IMG/VR virus record: IMGVR_UViG_3300027805_000043 | Span: 1-34,816 of that record | DNA length: 34,816 bases | DNA from: a virus | Direction: 5' to 3' (one strand) | Part shown: in pieces, positions 33,992 through 34,816 of the stretch | Numbering within the stretch: position 1 is the first letter of the stretch | Layout of the letters: each line of letters begins with the position of its first letter | Program-made: the position numbers and the translations under genes | Notes under the pieces: model-generated | Database searches by the model: none | What the model saw: the letters and a program-made list of their open reading frames with translations, nothing else | What the model was told of the DNA's origin: nothing

Positions 33992-34195
33992 CGTCGTGGG
34001 GCCGGCGCCTTCGGCGTCAGCGGGTTGGGGTGTGCTTGCTGCATGCATGCGCTTGTTGTCGATGTAGGTCGCTATGGCCAGCGCGAGCCATACCAACCCA
34101 AGCACCCACCCGGTCAGTCCGCCAGAGGCGGACCAGACGCCCGATAGGATCAAGAACGCAAAGAAGGCGAGGTCGTTGTAGGTGGCGGTTCGCAT
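33989..34195 (-). CDS. Small two-helix membrane protein
   Basis: A 68-residue protein with two hydrophobic segments (about 9-25, FFAFLILSGVW, and 29-45, WVLGLVWLALAIATYI), then a basic turn (DNKRMH) and a polar tail. I do not recognise a family. ATG 34195 is chosen because it lies in the repeated start context and because the frame upstream has no membrane or family features. It is one of a minus strand series that converges on the late operon. Confidence 0.55.
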   Translation of the reverse strand: MRTATYNDLAFFAFLILSGVWSASGGLTGWVLGLVWLALAIATYIDNKRMHAASTPQPADAEGAGPTT

Positions 34196-34206
34196 AGTCG
34201 TTCTTA
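34186..34206. repeat. Direct repeat at minus strand starts, copy 2
   Basis: Second copy of the repeat at 33971-33991, at the start of the 68-residue membrane protein gene. One base differs (C instead of G at 34203). Confidence 0.85.
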
Positions 34207-34229
34207 GGTCAAGGGGTTGAAGGTCGGCA

Positions 34230-34250
34230 GCACGGGCACTTGGCCCGTGC
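34230..34250. terminator. Perfect 8-bp hairpin between minus strand genes
   Basis: GCACGGGC (34230-34237) pairs with GCCCGTGC (34243-34250) around a 5-base loop, 7 nt beyond the stop of the 67-residue gene. No T run follows on the minus strand, so an intrinsic terminator is doubtful; an RNA processing or attenuation site is equally possible. Confidence 0.4.
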
Positions 34251-34257
34251 ATCGTGC

Positions 34258-34461
34258 TCACTTGATGTTCAGCCGCTCGCGCACGGCGTCGGCCGCCGGG
34301 CTGGTCGAGCGATCGCTGCGGAACTGCTGCAGGTCGGCGTCGATCGCCGGGTTCTGCGCCAGCGGGGTCCACGCGTTCTTGCCGGTGTGCTGGCCGATCA
34401 GCGTGCTCGCCCGATAGACGTCGGCGGGCGGGTTGTAGCGGCGGTTGGTGTAGTAGCTCAT
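34258..34461 (-). CDS. Small hypothetical phage protein
   Basis: A 67-residue soluble protein (MSYYTNRRYNPPADVYRAST at the start, DAVRERLNIK at the end). ATG 34461 is preceded on the minus strand by AGGAG at a good distance, which favours it over an ATG 42 nt upstream. I do not recognise a family. Tyr- and Asn-rich N-terminus; the rest looks helical. Confidence 0.6.
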   Translation of the reverse strand: MSYYTNRRYNPPADVYRASTLIGQHTGKNAWTPLAQNPAIDADLQQFRSDRSTSPAADAVRERLNIK

Positions 34462-34621
34462 TTCGGACTCCTGGTTGACGACTTGATGCAGCAGAGTGTA
34501 CACGAAACTTTAGCAGACGCTATAGGAAAAACCCTGCCTTCGAGACGCATAATGTATATTCCGCCTGTCGCAAAACGTAAAGGCGGCGAGCACTTAGGAG
34601 GAGATCGTGCTCTGCGTCGTT
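34462..34621. other. AT-richer intergenic stretch, possible minus strand promoter
   Basis: A 160-bp gap between two minus strand genes, visibly richer in A/T than the rest of the window. It holds TATAGG, TAATGTATATT and a 6-bp inverted repeat CCGCCT/AGGCGG (about 34561-34586). A promoter for the leftward genes would fit here, but I cannot name boxes with confidence. Confidence 0.3.
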
Positions 34622-34810
34622 CTAGCCGTTGCTAGAGTCGAGCGCAGTATGCACCGGGTGCGGCACCAGCACAAGCCAGCGGCCGTCGGCGCCGAGCAGC
34701 AGGGGCGGGTGCTCGGGGTGCGTGGCCACCACCTGGTTGCGGTCGTTCAGCGCGAGGCGCGTGCGGTCGTCATAGCCCGGCGGCAGCTGGGCGATGTACT
34801 CAGTACCCAT
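34622..34810 (-). CDS. Small hypothetical protein at right edge, start uncertain
   Basis: At least 62 residues (MGTEYIAQLPPGYDDRTRLA onward). The frame stays open to the window edge, so the true start may lie outside. It looks like a genuine small protein with a beta-rich middle (PPLLLGADGRWLVLVP). I do not recognise a family. Confidence 0.45.
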   Translation of the reverse strand: MGTEYIAQLPPGYDDRTRLALNDRNQVVATHPEHPPLLLGADGRWLVLVPHPVHTALDSSNG

Positions 34811-34816
34811 GCGGTT

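Noticed and set aside
34549-34816. A + strand frame after AGGAGGAG (about 34597-34604) open to the window end
   Set aside because: Its product is Val/Arg/His-rich shadow text opposite a more protein-like minus strand frame; the Shine-Dalgarno match alone is not enough.

Overview
The window is a block of a GC-rich, tailed, short-tailed (podovirus-type) phage or prophage genome. No ribosomal, transfer RNA or bacterial housekeeping gene was seen. The order of virion genes (terminase, portal, scaffold, capsid, gp11-like adaptor, gp12-like nozzle, gp13/14/15/16-like core proteins, gp17-like fibre, lysis genes) is that of T7-type podoviruses. The capsid block carries proteins of the kind known from Bordetella phage BPP-1 (Bbp19-like, Bbp17-like capsid, Bbp16-like cement). 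High GC and these relatives suggest a Gram-negative, GC-rich proteobacterial host, perhaps a betaproteobacterium; this is inference. No integrase, DNA polymerase or RNA polymerase gene is visible, so lifestyle cannot be decided.

Left part (1-4147): a small Cro/YdaS-like regulator, a C5-cytosine DNA methyltransferase, and a primase-helicase fusion, followed by a 215-bp non-coding stretch that looks like a replication origin (direct repeats, iterons at 10-bp spacing, a perfect DnaA box, a 61-bp dyad). A small helix-turn-helix protein follows.

Centre (4157-18149): packaging and capsid genes, adaptor, a 1014-residue protein made of 38 tandem 22-residue repeats, nozzle and a gp13-like protein. 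Then (18152-30251) come the three internal core proteins, ending in a 3067-residue gp16-like/polyvalent protein with a metallopeptidase HETGH motif. A well-supported small gene (25837-26034) lies inside it in another frame.

Right part (30304-33796, + strand): tail fibre, a lower-GC receptor-binding protein, a tail accessory protein, two small membrane proteins (XhlA-like and 3TM holin-like) and a lysozyme. From about 33880 to the end the genes are small and on the minus strand, converging on the late operon. Where the two meet, a + strand spike-like fragment and a truncated minus strand gene abut.

Five gene groups (small terminase, portal, capsid, nozzle, fibre) are preceded by the same two-part motif, GTGTCCGTK, exactly 17 bp, then a TACCATY-like box. 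It is proposed as a family of phage late promoters. The + strand genes are tightly packed (many 1-20 nt overlaps) and probably form a few long transcripts started at these sites.
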